DNA of 64,000 nucleotides. It comes from G965205525 sp965205525. GTDB lineage: Bacteria > Pseudomonadota > Gammaproteobacteria > JABABF01. The stretch's first letter is position 1. Every line of letters begins with the position of its first letter. The DNA lies in assembly GCA_965205525.1 (NCBI GenBank), contig OZ242171.1, positions 310,001 through 374,000 of the forward strand, given 5' to 3'. Position numbers and translations under genes: made by a program. Shown piece after piece: positions 36,298 through 44,805 of this stretch. Under the pieces are notes generated by a model, which saw only the letters and a program-made list of their open reading frames with translations, was not told where the DNA came from and did not search any database.

Positions 36298-36957
36298 ATG
36301 GCCGCGATGGAGCCCTTTACACAGCACGAGGGACTGGTCGCCCCGATTGACCAGCCGAATGTAGACACCGACATCATCATCCCAAAGCAGTTCCTAAAAT
36401 CCATCCGGCGCACCGGCTTCGGGCCCTATATGTGTGATGGCCTGCGCTACTTAGACGAGGGCAGTTTGGGGCAGGACTGCTCCCGCCGGTCTCTCAATCC
36501 AGATTTTTCTCTGAATCAGCCCCGTTATCGGGGAGCCTCTATTCTGCTCACCCGTCGCAACTTTGGCTGCGGTTCCAGCCGTGAGCACGCCGTCTGGGCG
36601 ATTTGGGAATACGGTTTTCGCTGCCTGGTGGCCCCTTCTTTTGCCGACATCTTCTACAACAACTGCTTTCGCAGCGGTATTTTGCCCATCACTCTGGCAG
36701 AGGGCATCGTGGAGCAGCTGTTTGAGGAGCTGTACGCCGAGGAGGGATATAGATTGGCCGTTGATCTCGCAGCCTGCACGCTGACCACCCCTTCCAAAGA
36801 GAGCATTCCCTTCCAGCTGGATGAGTTTCGCCGGGACGGCCTGCTCCGGGGGCTGGATGACATTGATAGAACTCTCGCCGATGCCGATGCCATTCACGCT
36901 TTTGAAGAGGACCATCGGCGTCGCGCACCCTGGCTGTTCAATCTGAACCTGCCGTGA
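36298..36957 (+). CDS. leuD: 3-isopropylmalate dehydratase small subunit LeuD
   Basis: Swivelling-domain partner of LeuC. The 219 residues contain NVDTDIIIPKQFLK and NFGCGSSREHAVWAI, the family signatures. ATG 36298 starts one base after the leuC stop; ATG 36307 is also possible. leuB overlaps its stop as GTGA. Confidence 0.97.
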   Translation: MAAMEPFTQHEGLVAPIDQPNVDTDIIIPKQFLKSIRRTGFGPYMCDGLRYLDEGSLGQDCSRRSLNPDFSLNQPRYRGASILLTRRNFGCGSSREHAVWAIWEYGFRCLVAPSFADIFYNNCFRSGILPITLAEGIVEQLFEELYAEEGYRLAVDLAACTLTTPSKESIPFQLDEFRRDGLLRGLDDIDRTLADADAIHAFEEDHRRRAPWLFNLNLP

Positions 36958-38057
36958 AGCGGCGGCAAATCCTGCTGCTGCCCGGGGACGGCATCGGTCC
37001 CGAGGTAACTGCAGAAGCTGTGCGCGTGCTGGAGGCCGCCGACCAGCGCTTCGGTCTCGGCCTTTTGCTGGACGAGGCCCCTCTAGGCGGTGCAGCCCTG
37101 GAGGCGGCGGGTGTCCCCCTGCCGGAGGAAACCTTGGAGCAGGCCCGCCGGGCAGAGGGCATTCTCTTAGGGGCGGTGGGGGGCCCCCGCTGGGACAGCG
37201 TGTCCCGAGAGCTGCGCCCGGAGCAGGGGCTGCTGCAGCTGCGCTCGGCGCTGGATCTGTTTGCCAACCTGCGCCCGGCGGTGCTGAGCCCGGCCCTTTC
37301 GAATGCATCGGCCCTGAAGCGGGAGCTGGTGGAGGGCTTGGACCTGCTCATCGTGCGGGAGCTGGTCGGCGGCATCTACTTTGGCCAGCCCCGGGGGGTG
37401 GAGGTGTCGCCTGAGGGGGAGCGCCGGGGTTTCAATACCATGGTGTACAAGGAGTCGGAGATTCGGCGCATCGGCCGCAAGGCATTTGCCCTGGCTCAGG
37501 AGCGCAGCGGCCGTCTGTGCTCGGTGGACAAGGCCAACGTGCTGGAAGTCACCGCCCTGTGGCGGGAAGTCATGGAGGAGCTGGCGGCAGATTATCCCGA
37601 GGTGACCTTGAGCCACCTGTATGTAGACAATGCAGCCATGCAGCTGGTGCGGGAGCCCAAGCAGTTTGATGTCATCGTCACCGGCAACCTGTTTGGCGAC
37701 ATCCTGTCGGATACCGCCGCCATGCTCACCGGCTCCATCGGCATGCTGCCCTCTGCCTCTCTGAATGAAGCGGGGCAGGGGCTGTACGAGCCCTGCCACG
37801 GCTCGGCGCCGGATTTGGCCGGCCGGGGCCAGGCCAATCCGCTGGCCGCCATTCTGTCGGCGGCGATGCTGCTGCGCCATTCCCTGGGGGCCGGCCCGGC
37901 GGCAGATGCCATAGAGCAGGCGGTGGCAGCAGTGCTGGCCCGAGGCCTGCGCACCCAGGACATCTGTGTCCCAGGGGAGGATGCGGTGGGCACCCAGGAG
38001 ATGGGGCAGGCGGTGGCGGAGGCACTTTGCAAGGATGCGGGAGAGGGCGATGGCTGA
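36954..38057 (+). CDS. leuB: 3-isopropylmalate dehydrogenase LeuB
   Basis: NAD-dependent oxidative decarboxylation of 3-isopropylmalate. The 367 residues have LLPGDGIGPEVTAEAVRVL, LLIVRELVGGIYFGQPRG, the metal-binding NLFGDILSDTAAMLTGSIGM and YEPCHGSAPDLAGRG. The start is GTG 36954 overlapping the leuD stop. asd begins eight bases before its end. Confidence 0.97.
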   Translation: MKRRQILLLPGDGIGPEVTAEAVRVLEAADQRFGLGLLLDEAPLGGAALEAAGVPLPEETLEQARRAEGILLGAVGGPRWDSVSRELRPEQGLLQLRSALDLFANLRPAVLSPALSNASALKRELVEGLDLLIVRELVGGIYFGQPRGVEVSPEGERRGFNTMVYKESEIRRIGRKAFALAQERSGRLCSVDKANVLEVTALWREVMEELAADYPEVTLSHLYVDNAAMQLVREPKQFDVIVTGNLFGDILSDTAAMLTGSIGMLPSASLNEAGQGLYEPCHGSAPDLAGRGQANPLAAILSAAMLLRHSLGAGPAADAIEQAVAAVLARGLRTQDICVPGEDAVGTQEMGQAVAEALCKDAGEGDG

Positions 38058-39072
38058 GCAGTGTGATGTGGCGATCCTGGGGGCCACTGGTCTTGTGGGG
38101 GAGACGATGGCGGAAGTCCTGCATGAGCGCGCCTTTCCTGCGAGGGAGATTCATCTGCTGGCCAGTGCGCGCTCTGCAGGGCGGAATATAAAAGTCGGCG
38201 AGCAGGAACTGGCAGTGCAGGATGCCGCAAGCTTTGATTTTTCCCAAGTGCAGATCGCCCTGTTTTCCGCCGGCGCATCGGTGTCAGAGCAGTACGCCCC
38301 CCGGGCCGCTGCCGCCGGCTGCATCGTCATTGACAACACCTCCTGCTTTCGCCAGGAGCCGGATGTGCCGCTGGTGGTGCCGGAGGTCAATCCCGGGCGC
38401 ATCGCGGATTTTCGCGAGCGCGGCATCATTGCCAATCCCAATTGCTCCACCATACAGATGGTGGTGGCGCTGAAGCCGCTGCACGATGCCGCCGGCATTA
38501 CTCATATTCATGTCGCCACTTATCAATCGGTGTCTGGCGCCGGACGGCGGGCAGCGCAGGAGCTGCAGGAGCAGAGCATCGCCCTGCTGAACGGCCGCCC
38601 TGCAAGCCCCGAGGCCTTTCCGGCGCAGATTGCCTTCAATGTGCTGCCGCATATAGATACTTTTCAAGACAGCGGATTTACCCGTGAAGAGATCAAGATG
38701 GTGCAGGAGACGCAGAAAATCCTGGAAGACTATTCCATCGGCATCACCCCCACCTGTGTGCGAGTGCCGGTGTTCTGCGGACATGCCGAGGCGATCCATA
38801 TTGAAACCATCCGCAAGCTCAGCGCTGATGATGCCCGGCAGCTGCTGCGGGAAGCCCCGGGCGTGCTGCTTTTGGATGCCCAGGAGGACGGCGGCTATCC
38901 CACTCCTGCGGGGCAGGCGGCGGGCAGTGATGCTGTATATGTGGGCCGGATTCGCGAGGATCTCCACCGCCCCAATGGCCTGGCCATGTGGGTGGTCTCG
39001 GACAACCTGCGCAAGGGCGCTGCCCTGAACAGCGTTGAGATCGCCGAGATTCTGCTCCGGGATCACCTTTGA
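38050..39072 (+). CDS. asd: Aspartate-semialdehyde dehydrogenase
   Basis: Reduces aspartyl phosphate to the semialdehyde, the branch point for lysine, methionine and threonine. The 340 residues show VAILGATGLVGETM at the N-terminus, the nucleophile Cys132 in NPNCSTIQ, and the substrate-binding VFCGHAEAIHIE. ATG 38050 is inside the leuB end. Linkage leuB-asd-fimV-truA is typical of Pseudomonas-like gammaproteobacteria. Confidence 0.97.
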   Translation: MAEQCDVAILGATGLVGETMAEVLHERAFPAREIHLLASARSAGRNIKVGEQELAVQDAASFDFSQVQIALFSAGASVSEQYAPRAAAAGCIVIDNTSCFRQEPDVPLVVPEVNPGRIADFRERGIIANPNCSTIQMVVALKPLHDAAGITHIHVATYQSVSGAGRRAAQELQEQSIALLNGRPASPEAFPAQIAFNVLPHIDTFQDSGFTREEIKMVQETQKILEDYSIGITPTCVRVPVFCGHAEAIHIETIRKLSADDARQLLREAPGVLLLDAQEDGGYPTPAGQAAGSDAVYVGRIREDLHRPNGLAMWVVSDNLRKGAALNSVEIAEILLRDHL

Positions 39073-39091
39073 GTCGGTCCCGCTGGTCGGT

Positions 39092-40195
39092 ATGAAAAGC
39101 AGCCTGCAGGCAGCCCTGGGCACCGGCCTTCGCCGCGGCGGGTATCTGCTGCTGCTGACACTGCTGCTGTCCGCTGCTGCAGAAGCCGCTGTCTGCGCCG
39201 AACAGCAGCCCCGGGACTGCTGCTATGGCCCGGTGCAGCCCGGGGAAACCCTGTGGCGCATCGCTTTGACCCTGCGTCCTGGGGAGGATGTCTCCATACA
39301 GCAGACCGCCCTGGCTCTGCGGCGGCTGAACCCCGAGGCATTTGCAGAGGGCAACCTGTACCGCCTGCAAGCCTGCTCTTATCTGCACATTCCGACTCGG
39401 CATGAGGCCCTGAGCGTCTCCCGACAATTTGCAATTGCCGAGCTGCTGCGCCATCAGGAGCTGCTGTCTCCTCCCCCTGCAAAGGCTTCTCCGGCTCGGG
39501 AAGCACCCCCGGCAGCGACAGCTCCAGCGGTGTCGGCAGCGGCGGCGGCGAGCAGCCCATCCGCCGCCGCCTCTTCTCCGGTCGCAACCCTGTCCTCTTC
39601 CGATACGTCTGCCCCGCCCATACCGAGCACCAGGGCGGTGCTGGCTTTAGCTGCTGAACCCCTCGTCCCGGAGCCGCCCTTGGCTACGACCGCCGCTGCC
39701 GTTTCCGACTGGGAGGAAAAATTGCCGGTATCCGAGGCAGTGCAGCCGGAATTCCGTCCCCGGGACCCCCGGCGTGCGGTCACTTACAGCGACCGCTTCC
39801 GCTCTTGGCCGGAGGTGCTGATGGCGCGCCTGACCGCCCTTATTGGCACCGATGCCTGGCGGCGTCTCACGGCCCTTGCCGACACTGATACCTGGCGTCA
39901 TCTCGTCGCCAATCCGCTGTTTATTGCCTTCCTGCTGATCTCTGCTGCCTATCTTCTGCTGTTTTTTGTCCTGCGTCTTTTCGGTTCCGGCTCCCGGTCG
40001 GCGACCCCTGCAGAGGAGGATTTGCGCTCATTGCTTAACCGGGCGCGCCTTTTGGTGGATGTGCCGGGGCAGCGGCAGGAGGCCGAGAGCCTGCTGTACT
40101 CTGCACTGCTGTCGGAAGAAGAGGACATTCGTCGGGAGGCGCAGGTGCTGCTGGCCCGTATTTCAGATCCCGCTCGGGCGCCTGACCCGAGCTGA
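39092..40195 (+). CDS. Short FimV-like protein
   Basis: FimV proteins are inner-membrane, LysM-bearing factors for cell-pole assembly and type IV pili. The 367 residues have a signal peptide (GGYLLLLTLLLSAAAEAAV), an N-terminal FimV/LysM-like segment (VQPGETLWRIALTL... ALRRLNPEAFAEGNLYRLQ), a long Pro/Ala/Ser linker, a duplicated motif (RLTALIGTDAWR, RRLTALADTDTWR) and one membrane helix (LFIAFLLISAAYLLLFFVLRLF). The tail is a short cytoplasmic piece resembling the TPR start. At well under half of Pseudomonas FimV it is a reduced version. Its place between asd and truA is the usual fimV locus. Confidence 0.75.
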   Translation: MKSSLQAALGTGLRRGGYLLLLTLLLSAAAEAAVCAEQQPRDCCYGPVQPGETLWRIALTLRPGEDVSIQQTALALRRLNPEAFAEGNLYRLQACSYLHIPTRHEALSVSRQFAIAELLRHQELLSPPPAKASPAREAPPAATAPAVSAAAAASSPSAAASSPVATLSSSDTSAPPIPSTRAVLALAAEPLVPEPPLATTAAAVSDWEEKLPVSEAVQPEFRPRDPRRAVTYSDRFRSWPEVLMARLTALIGTDAWRRLTALADTDTWRHLVANPLFIAFLLISAAYLLLFFVLRLFGSGSRSATPAEEDLRSLLNRARLLVDVPGQRQEAESLLYSALLSEEEDIRREAQVLLARISDPARAPDPS

Positions 40196-40198
40196 GCC

Positions 40199-41041
40199 AT
40201 GCTCGTACCGCCGGATGCAGACCGCCCCGCCGAGGCTCGCATCGCCCTAGGTCTGGAATACGACGGCAGCGGCTGGTCGGGCTGGCAGAGGCAGCTCTCT
40301 GCCCCCGGGCGCACCTTTCAGGAGGCCTTGGAATCCGCCCTGTCCCGGGTGGCGGGGCATCCGGTGCGCACTATCGCCGCCGGGCGCACCGATGCCGGAG
40401 TCCATGCCACCGCCCAAGTGGTGCACTTTGACAGCTCCGCCGAGCGTCCCGACAAGGCTTGGATAGAGGGTACCAACAGCTGTCTGCCGTCGGCGGTGCG
40501 GGTGCGCTGGGTGCGGCGGCCGGCGGGAACGGATTTTCATGCCCGCTTTTCTGCGGTTGCCCGCCGCTATCGCTACTTAATCTGGAATGGCCCTGCGCGC
40601 CCGGCCCTGTTTCGGTGCCATGTCGCCTGGGAGCGTCTCCCTCTGGATGCGGAGCGCATGCAGGAGGAGGGCGCCTGTCTTTTGGGAGAGCAGGATTTCA
40701 GTGCTTTTCGCACCGCCGCATGCGGCTCCCGCTCTCCCCGCCGAAATGTGCATTTTCTGCAGGTGGAGCGCAGGGGTGAAATGGTTCTCCTGGACATACA
40801 GGCCAACGCCTTCCTGCAGCGCATGGTGCGCAACATTGCCGGTGCGCTGACAGCGGTGGGTGTCGGCCGTCGCCCGCCGGGCTGGGTGCGCCAGCTGCTA
40901 AAAGGACGCGACCGCACAGTCGGAGAGCCCACCGCTCCTGCCGAAGGGCTTTATCTCACCGAGGTGCGCTATCCGGAGTCCAGCGGCATGCCCTCCCAAG
41001 GGCAGAGCATTCTTTTCTCCTGGGCGCAGCTGGCGCCCTGA
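40199..41041 (+). CDS. truA: tRNA pseudouridine synthase TruA
   Basis: Makes pseudouridine at positions 38-40 of tRNAs. The 280 residues contain the catalytic Asp65 in AGRTDAGVHA, the YDGSGWSGWQ start motif, and QANAFLQRMVRNIAGAL. It begins three bases after the fimV-like gene. The following 157 bases hold the trpF promoter. Confidence 0.97.
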   Translation: MLVPPDADRPAEARIALGLEYDGSGWSGWQRQLSAPGRTFQEALESALSRVAGHPVRTIAAGRTDAGVHATAQVVHFDSSAERPDKAWIEGTNSCLPSAVRVRWVRRPAGTDFHARFSAVARRYRYLIWNGPARPALFRCHVAWERLPLDAERMQEEGACLLGEQDFSAFRTAACGSRSPRRNVHFLQVERRGEMVLLDIQANAFLQRMVRNIAGALTAVGVGRRPPGWVRQLLKGRDRTVGEPTAPAEGLYLTEVRYPESSGMPSQGQSILFSWAQLAP

Positions 41042-41153
41042 TATTCCGTTCCTCTGGCATCTCGCCAGCTGGCACGGGCTCTTCTGGGGAATCTTGCCGC
41101 CGGCGCCCGAAAAATTCCGAATAAATGCTTGGTGCGGCTCTTCCGGGGAGTGG

Positions 41154-41162
41154 TGATAAAAT
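41154..41162 (+). promoter_or_regulatory. Extended -10 promoter for trpF-trpB-trpA-accD-folC
   Basis: TGaTAAAAT matches an extended -10 element, with transcription expected near 41169 and the trpF ATG at 41199. The -35 is weak (TTGGTG is too far upstream). Inferred. Confidence 0.45.
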
Positions 41163-41198
41163 CCCATTTCCCTTTTTTCTCCATTTTGCCCTTTTGCT

Positions 41199-41816
41199 AT
41201 GAGTCGGGTGCGTGTCAAGATCTGCGGCATCACCCGGGAGCAGGATGCCGAGGCTGCCTGTGCTGCCGGCGCCGATGCCATCGGTCTGGTGTTCTGCCCC
41301 GAGAGTCCTCGCCTTGTCAGCATGGAGCGTGCTCGTGCCATTCTCAACAGCCTTTCCCCTTTCGTGATGCCGGTGGCCCTGTTCACCGATGCGCCGCCCC
41401 GGGAAGTGGAGCGGGTGCTGGCGGCGGTGCCCGTGCCCATTCTGCAATTTCATGGGCGCGAGACACCGGCGGAATGCCGCCGCTACGGCCGTCCCTATAT
41501 CAAAGCCATCCGGATCAGTGCTTCCGGACAGGAGGAGATGCGCTCTGGCGATTACAGCGATGCCGCTGCCATCCTCTGGGATGTCTGGACGGAGGACGCC
41601 TTGGGCGGCACCGGCCATAGCTTTGACTGGGACACGGTATCCGAGCGTCCTAAGCAGCCCCTGGTGCTGGCCGGCGGTCTTCGCCCGGACAATGTCTCTA
41701 CAGCGATAAAAGTCCTGTCTCCCTGGGCGGTGGATGTCAGCAGCGGCGTGGAATCCGCGCCAGGCATCAAGGACCCGTCACTGATGGAAGCCTTTTTGAC
41801 GGCGGTGAGAAGATGA
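41199..41816 (+). CDS. trpF: Phosphoribosylanthranilate isomerase TrpF
   Basis: Third step of tryptophan synthesis from anthranilate. The 205 residues show the TIM-barrel signatures VKICGITREQDAEAA (catalytic Cys), LQFHGRETPAEC, PLVLAGGLRPDNV and VDVSSGVESAPGIKD. trpB overlaps its stop as ATGA. Confidence 0.97.
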   Translation: MSRVRVKICGITREQDAEAACAAGADAIGLVFCPESPRLVSMERARAILNSLSPFVMPVALFTDAPPREVERVLAAVPVPILQFHGRETPAECRRYGRPYIKAIRISASGQEEMRSGDYSDAAAILWDVWTEDALGGTGHSFDWDTVSERPKQPLVLAGGLRPDNVSTAIKVLSPWAVDVSSGVESAPGIKDPSLMEAFLTAVRR

Positions 41817-43042
41817 GCAGCGGTAAAACCGGTCCGGCAGCAGTCCCGACCGAGGGCTATTTCGGCGAATACGGCGGACGCTTTGTCGCCGAGACTCTGG
41901 TGGCATCATTGGATGATCTGGATGCCGCCTATCGGAAGCTGGCGGCTGATCCGAATTTTGCGGCGGAGCTGGACCAGGACTTGGCGCACTATGTTGGCCG
42001 GCCCACCCCCCTGTACTATGCTGAGCGCTGGAGCCGTCTGGTGGGAGGTGCCCGCATCTTCCTCAAGAGGGAAGACCTTGCCCATACCGGGGCGCACAAG
42101 ATCAACAACACGGTGGGACAGGCTCTCCTGGCCCGCCGCATGGGTCTAAGCCGGGTTATCGCCGAGACCGGTGCCGGTCAGCACGGGGTGGCCACCGCCA
42201 CGGTCGCCGCCCGCTTCGGTCTGCGCTGTCGGGTTTATATGGGCCGTGAAGATATGCGCCGCCAGGCGCTGAATGTCTATCGCATGGATCTTCTGGGGGC
42301 GGAGGTGACACCGGTGGATGCCGGCACCTGCACCCTGAAGGATGCCCTCAACGAAGCCCTGAGAGATTGGGTGAGCAATGTGAGCGACACCTTCTACATC
42401 ATCGGCTCCGCCACTGGCCCCGCCCCTTATCCGCGCATAGTGCGGGATTTCCAGTCCGTCATCGGGCGGGAGGCACGGGTCCAATGCCTCAGTCTGTTAG
42501 GCGCTCTGCCGGATGCCCTGGTGGCCTGTGTGGGCGGCGGCTCCAATGCCATCGGTCTTTTTCATCCTTTCCTGAAAGACGACGGGGTGCGCATGTACGG
42601 GGTGGAGGCAGGGGGAATGGGACTGGAGAGCGGCCGGCATTCCGCCAGTCTCTCGGCAGGGCAGCCCGGCATTCTTCACGGTGCGCACAGCTACCTGCTG
42701 CAGGACGGGGATGGCCAGGTGCAGCAGACCCATTCCATCTCCGCCGGACTGGATTACCCGGGGGTCGGCCCCGAGCACGCCTGGCTCAAAGATAGCGGCC
42801 GCGCCGAATACCTGACAGTGACCGACGAGGAGGCTCTTGCGGCCTTTCATTCTCTGTGCCGCTTGGAGGGCATTTTGCCTGCCTTGGAGAGCAGTCATGC
42901 CCTAGCCTTTGCCGAGCGCCTGGCCCGGGAGATGAGTCCGGAGAAGAGCATCCTGGTAAATCTTTCCGGGCGCGGCGACAAGGACATGGACACCGTGAGG
43001 GAGCAGGGGCAGGAAATACCGCCTGCCCCGGCCAGCGCCTAA
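41813..43042 (+). CDS. trpB: Tryptophan synthase beta subunit TrpB
   Basis: PLP enzyme joining indole and serine. The 409 residues show the PLP lysine Lys96 in HTGAHKINNT, the GRPTPLYYAE segment, the catalytic Glu in AETGAGQHGVATA, and the phosphate-binding CVGGGSNAIGLF. It couples to trpF (ATGA) and is followed by trpA three bases after its stop. Confidence 0.98.
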   Translation: MSSGKTGPAAVPTEGYFGEYGGRFVAETLVASLDDLDAAYRKLAADPNFAAELDQDLAHYVGRPTPLYYAERWSRLVGGARIFLKREDLAHTGAHKINNTVGQALLARRMGLSRVIAETGAGQHGVATATVAARFGLRCRVYMGREDMRRQALNVYRMDLLGAEVTPVDAGTCTLKDALNEALRDWVSNVSDTFYIIGSATGPAPYPRIVRDFQSVIGREARVQCLSLLGALPDALVACVGGGSNAIGLFHPFLKDDGVRMYGVEAGGMGLESGRHSASLSAGQPGILHGAHSYLLQDGDGQVQQTHSISAGLDYPGVGPEHAWLKDSGRAEYLTVTDEEALAAFHSLCRLEGILPALESSHALAFAERLAREMSPEKSILVNLSGRGDKDMDTVREQGQEIPPAPASA

Positions 43043-43045
43043 AAA

Positions 43046-43933
43046 ATGAGCAGTCCAGCGGGTCGGAGCATGGCTGAGGGAGCTCGGTCTGATTCTGCTC
43101 CGGTGAATCGCTTGGAAAAGCGGATGGCATCCCTTGGCGAGATGGGCCGTCGGGCTCTCATTTCCTACATCGTGGCGGGGGACGGCGGCCCGGCCCTGAC
43201 CCTGGCGGCCATGCATGGCTTGGTGGAGGCGGGGGCGGATGTGCTGGAGCTCGGCATGCCTTTCTCCGACCCGATGGCCGAAGGTCCGCCGATTCAGCGC
43301 GGGATGGAGCGGGCGCTGGCCCGGGGCATCGGCACCGCCGAAGTGCTGGATCTGGTGAGCAGATTCCGTCAGCGGGATTCCGAGACGCCTGTGGTGCTGA
43401 TGGGCTACGCCAATCCCTTTCTTCAGTTCGGCTACCGCAAGTTTGCCGCTGGCGCTGCCAAGGCCGGGGCGGACGGGGCACTGGTCGTGGATATGCCGGT
43501 GGAGGATGCGGGGCCGCTGGCTGCAGTCTTGGAAGATGCCGGCCTCAGCATGGTCTTCCTGGCATCTCCCACCACCACCGATGCCCGCCTGAAGGATATT
43601 GCCAGGCTGTGCCGGGGCTACCTTTACTGCGTGAGCCTGAAAGGCGTTACCGGGGCGGACAGCTTGGACACCGCCGCCGTTGAAGCTCGTTTGCAGGCCC
43701 TGCGGGGAAAGGTGGCACTGCCTCTGTGCGTCGGTTTCGGCATCAAGACATCGGCTGCCGCTGCCCGGCTTGCCCGGGTTGCGGATGGGGTGGTGCTGGG
43801 CAGTCTGCTTGTGGATACAATGGGACGGTCGTCCGGGGAGGAGGAGGATGCCGAATCCATCGTCCGCCGGCTGCGAGAAGTGCTGCTGCCCTACCGCCGG
43901 GCAATAGATGGGGAAGTGCCCGCAAAACAATGA
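43046..43933 (+). CDS. trpA: Tryptophan synthase alpha subunit TrpA
   Basis: Cleaves indole-3-glycerol phosphate and channels indole to TrpB. The 295 residues include VLELGMPFSDPMAEGPPIQ, where Glu68 matches catalytic Glu49 of Salmonella TrpA but the position of catalytic Asp60 is Glu79. The loop CVSLKGVTGA and phosphate-binding VGFGIKTSAA follow. The first 20 residues look like a non-conserved extension, so a later start is possible. accD overlaps its stop as ATGA. Confidence 0.95.
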   Translation: MSSPAGRSMAEGARSDSAPVNRLEKRMASLGEMGRRALISYIVAGDGGPALTLAAMHGLVEAGADVLELGMPFSDPMAEGPPIQRGMERALARGIGTAEVLDLVSRFRQRDSETPVVLMGYANPFLQFGYRKFAAGAAKAGADGALVVDMPVEDAGPLAAVLEDAGLSMVFLASPTTTDARLKDIARLCRGYLYCVSLKGVTGADSLDTAAVEARLQALRGKVALPLCVGFGIKTSAAAARLARVADGVVLGSLLVDTMGRSSGEEEDAESIVRRLREVLLPYRRAIDGEVPAKQ

Positions 43934-44805
43934 GCTGGCTGGACAAAATTCTCCCCGCACTGGTTACGCGCCGGCGCAGCCAGCGGGTGCCGGAAGGTCT
44001 GTGGAACCGCTGCGATGGCTGCGAGACCACCCTGTACCAGCCGGACTTGGAAAAGAACCTTAATGTCTGTCCCAAGTGCGGCTTCCATCTGCGCATCGGT
44101 GCCCGCCGCCGCTTGGAAATCTTCCTGGACCGGGAGGGGCGGCGGGAGCTGGCCACCGAGGTGGAGCCGGTGGACCAGTTGCGCTTTCAGGATGTGAGGC
44201 GGTACCGGGAGCGCCTGGCGGCAGCCCAGAAGGCCACCGGAGAGAAGGACGCGCTGGTGGCAGAGGAGGGCACCTTGTGCGGCATGCCCGTGGTGACGGT
44301 CACCTTTGAATTCTCTTTTCACGGCGGCTCAATGGGCTACGCCGTGGGCGAAAAATTCAGCCGCGCCGCCGCCACCGCCCTGCAGACAAAGAGCCCCCTG
44401 GTGTGTTTTTCCGCCAGCGGCGGCGCCCGCATGCAGGAGGCGCTGATCTCCCTGATGCAGATGGCCAAGACCAGCGCGGTTCTGGAAAGGATGAAAGAGC
44501 AGCGCTTGCCCTATATATCGGTTCTCACCGACCCCGTATACGGCGGGGTCTCTGCCAGCCTGGCTTCCCTCGGCGACATCATCATCGCCGAGCCCGGTGC
44601 CCGGGCCGGCTTTGCCGGTCCCAATATCATCCGCGACACCATGCGCATAGCGGAACTGCCAGAGGGCTTTCAGCGCAGTGAATTTCTCCTTGAGCACGGC
44701 GCCATAGATATGATCCTGCCCCGCAGCGAGCTGCGGTCGGGTATCGCCTCGCTGCTGGCAAAGATGACCGGCCAGCCGGCTCCCGAAATGCAGGGCGGAC
44801 TCTGA
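43930..44805 (+). CDS. accD: Acetyl-CoA carboxylase carboxyltransferase beta subunit AccD
   Basis: Transfers the carboxyl group to acetyl-CoA in fatty-acid synthesis, with AccA. The 291 residues begin MSWLDKILPALV, have a four-Cys zinc finger (Cys28, 31, 47, 50) and the crotonase-fold motifs FSASGGARMQEALISLMQMAK and GGVSASLASLGDIIIAEPGA. It overlaps trpA and is coupled to folC. Confidence 0.97.
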   Translation: MSWLDKILPALVTRRRSQRVPEGLWNRCDGCETTLYQPDLEKNLNVCPKCGFHLRIGARRRLEIFLDREGRRELATEVEPVDQLRFQDVRRYRERLAAAQKATGEKDALVAEEGTLCGMPVVTVTFEFSFHGGSMGYAVGEKFSRAAATALQTKSPLVCFSASGGARMQEALISLMQMAKTSAVLERMKEQRLPYISVLTDPVYGGVSASLASLGDIIIAEPGARAGFAGPNIIRDTMRIAELPEGFQRSEFLLEHGAIDMILPRSELRSGIASLLAKMTGQPAPEMQGGL

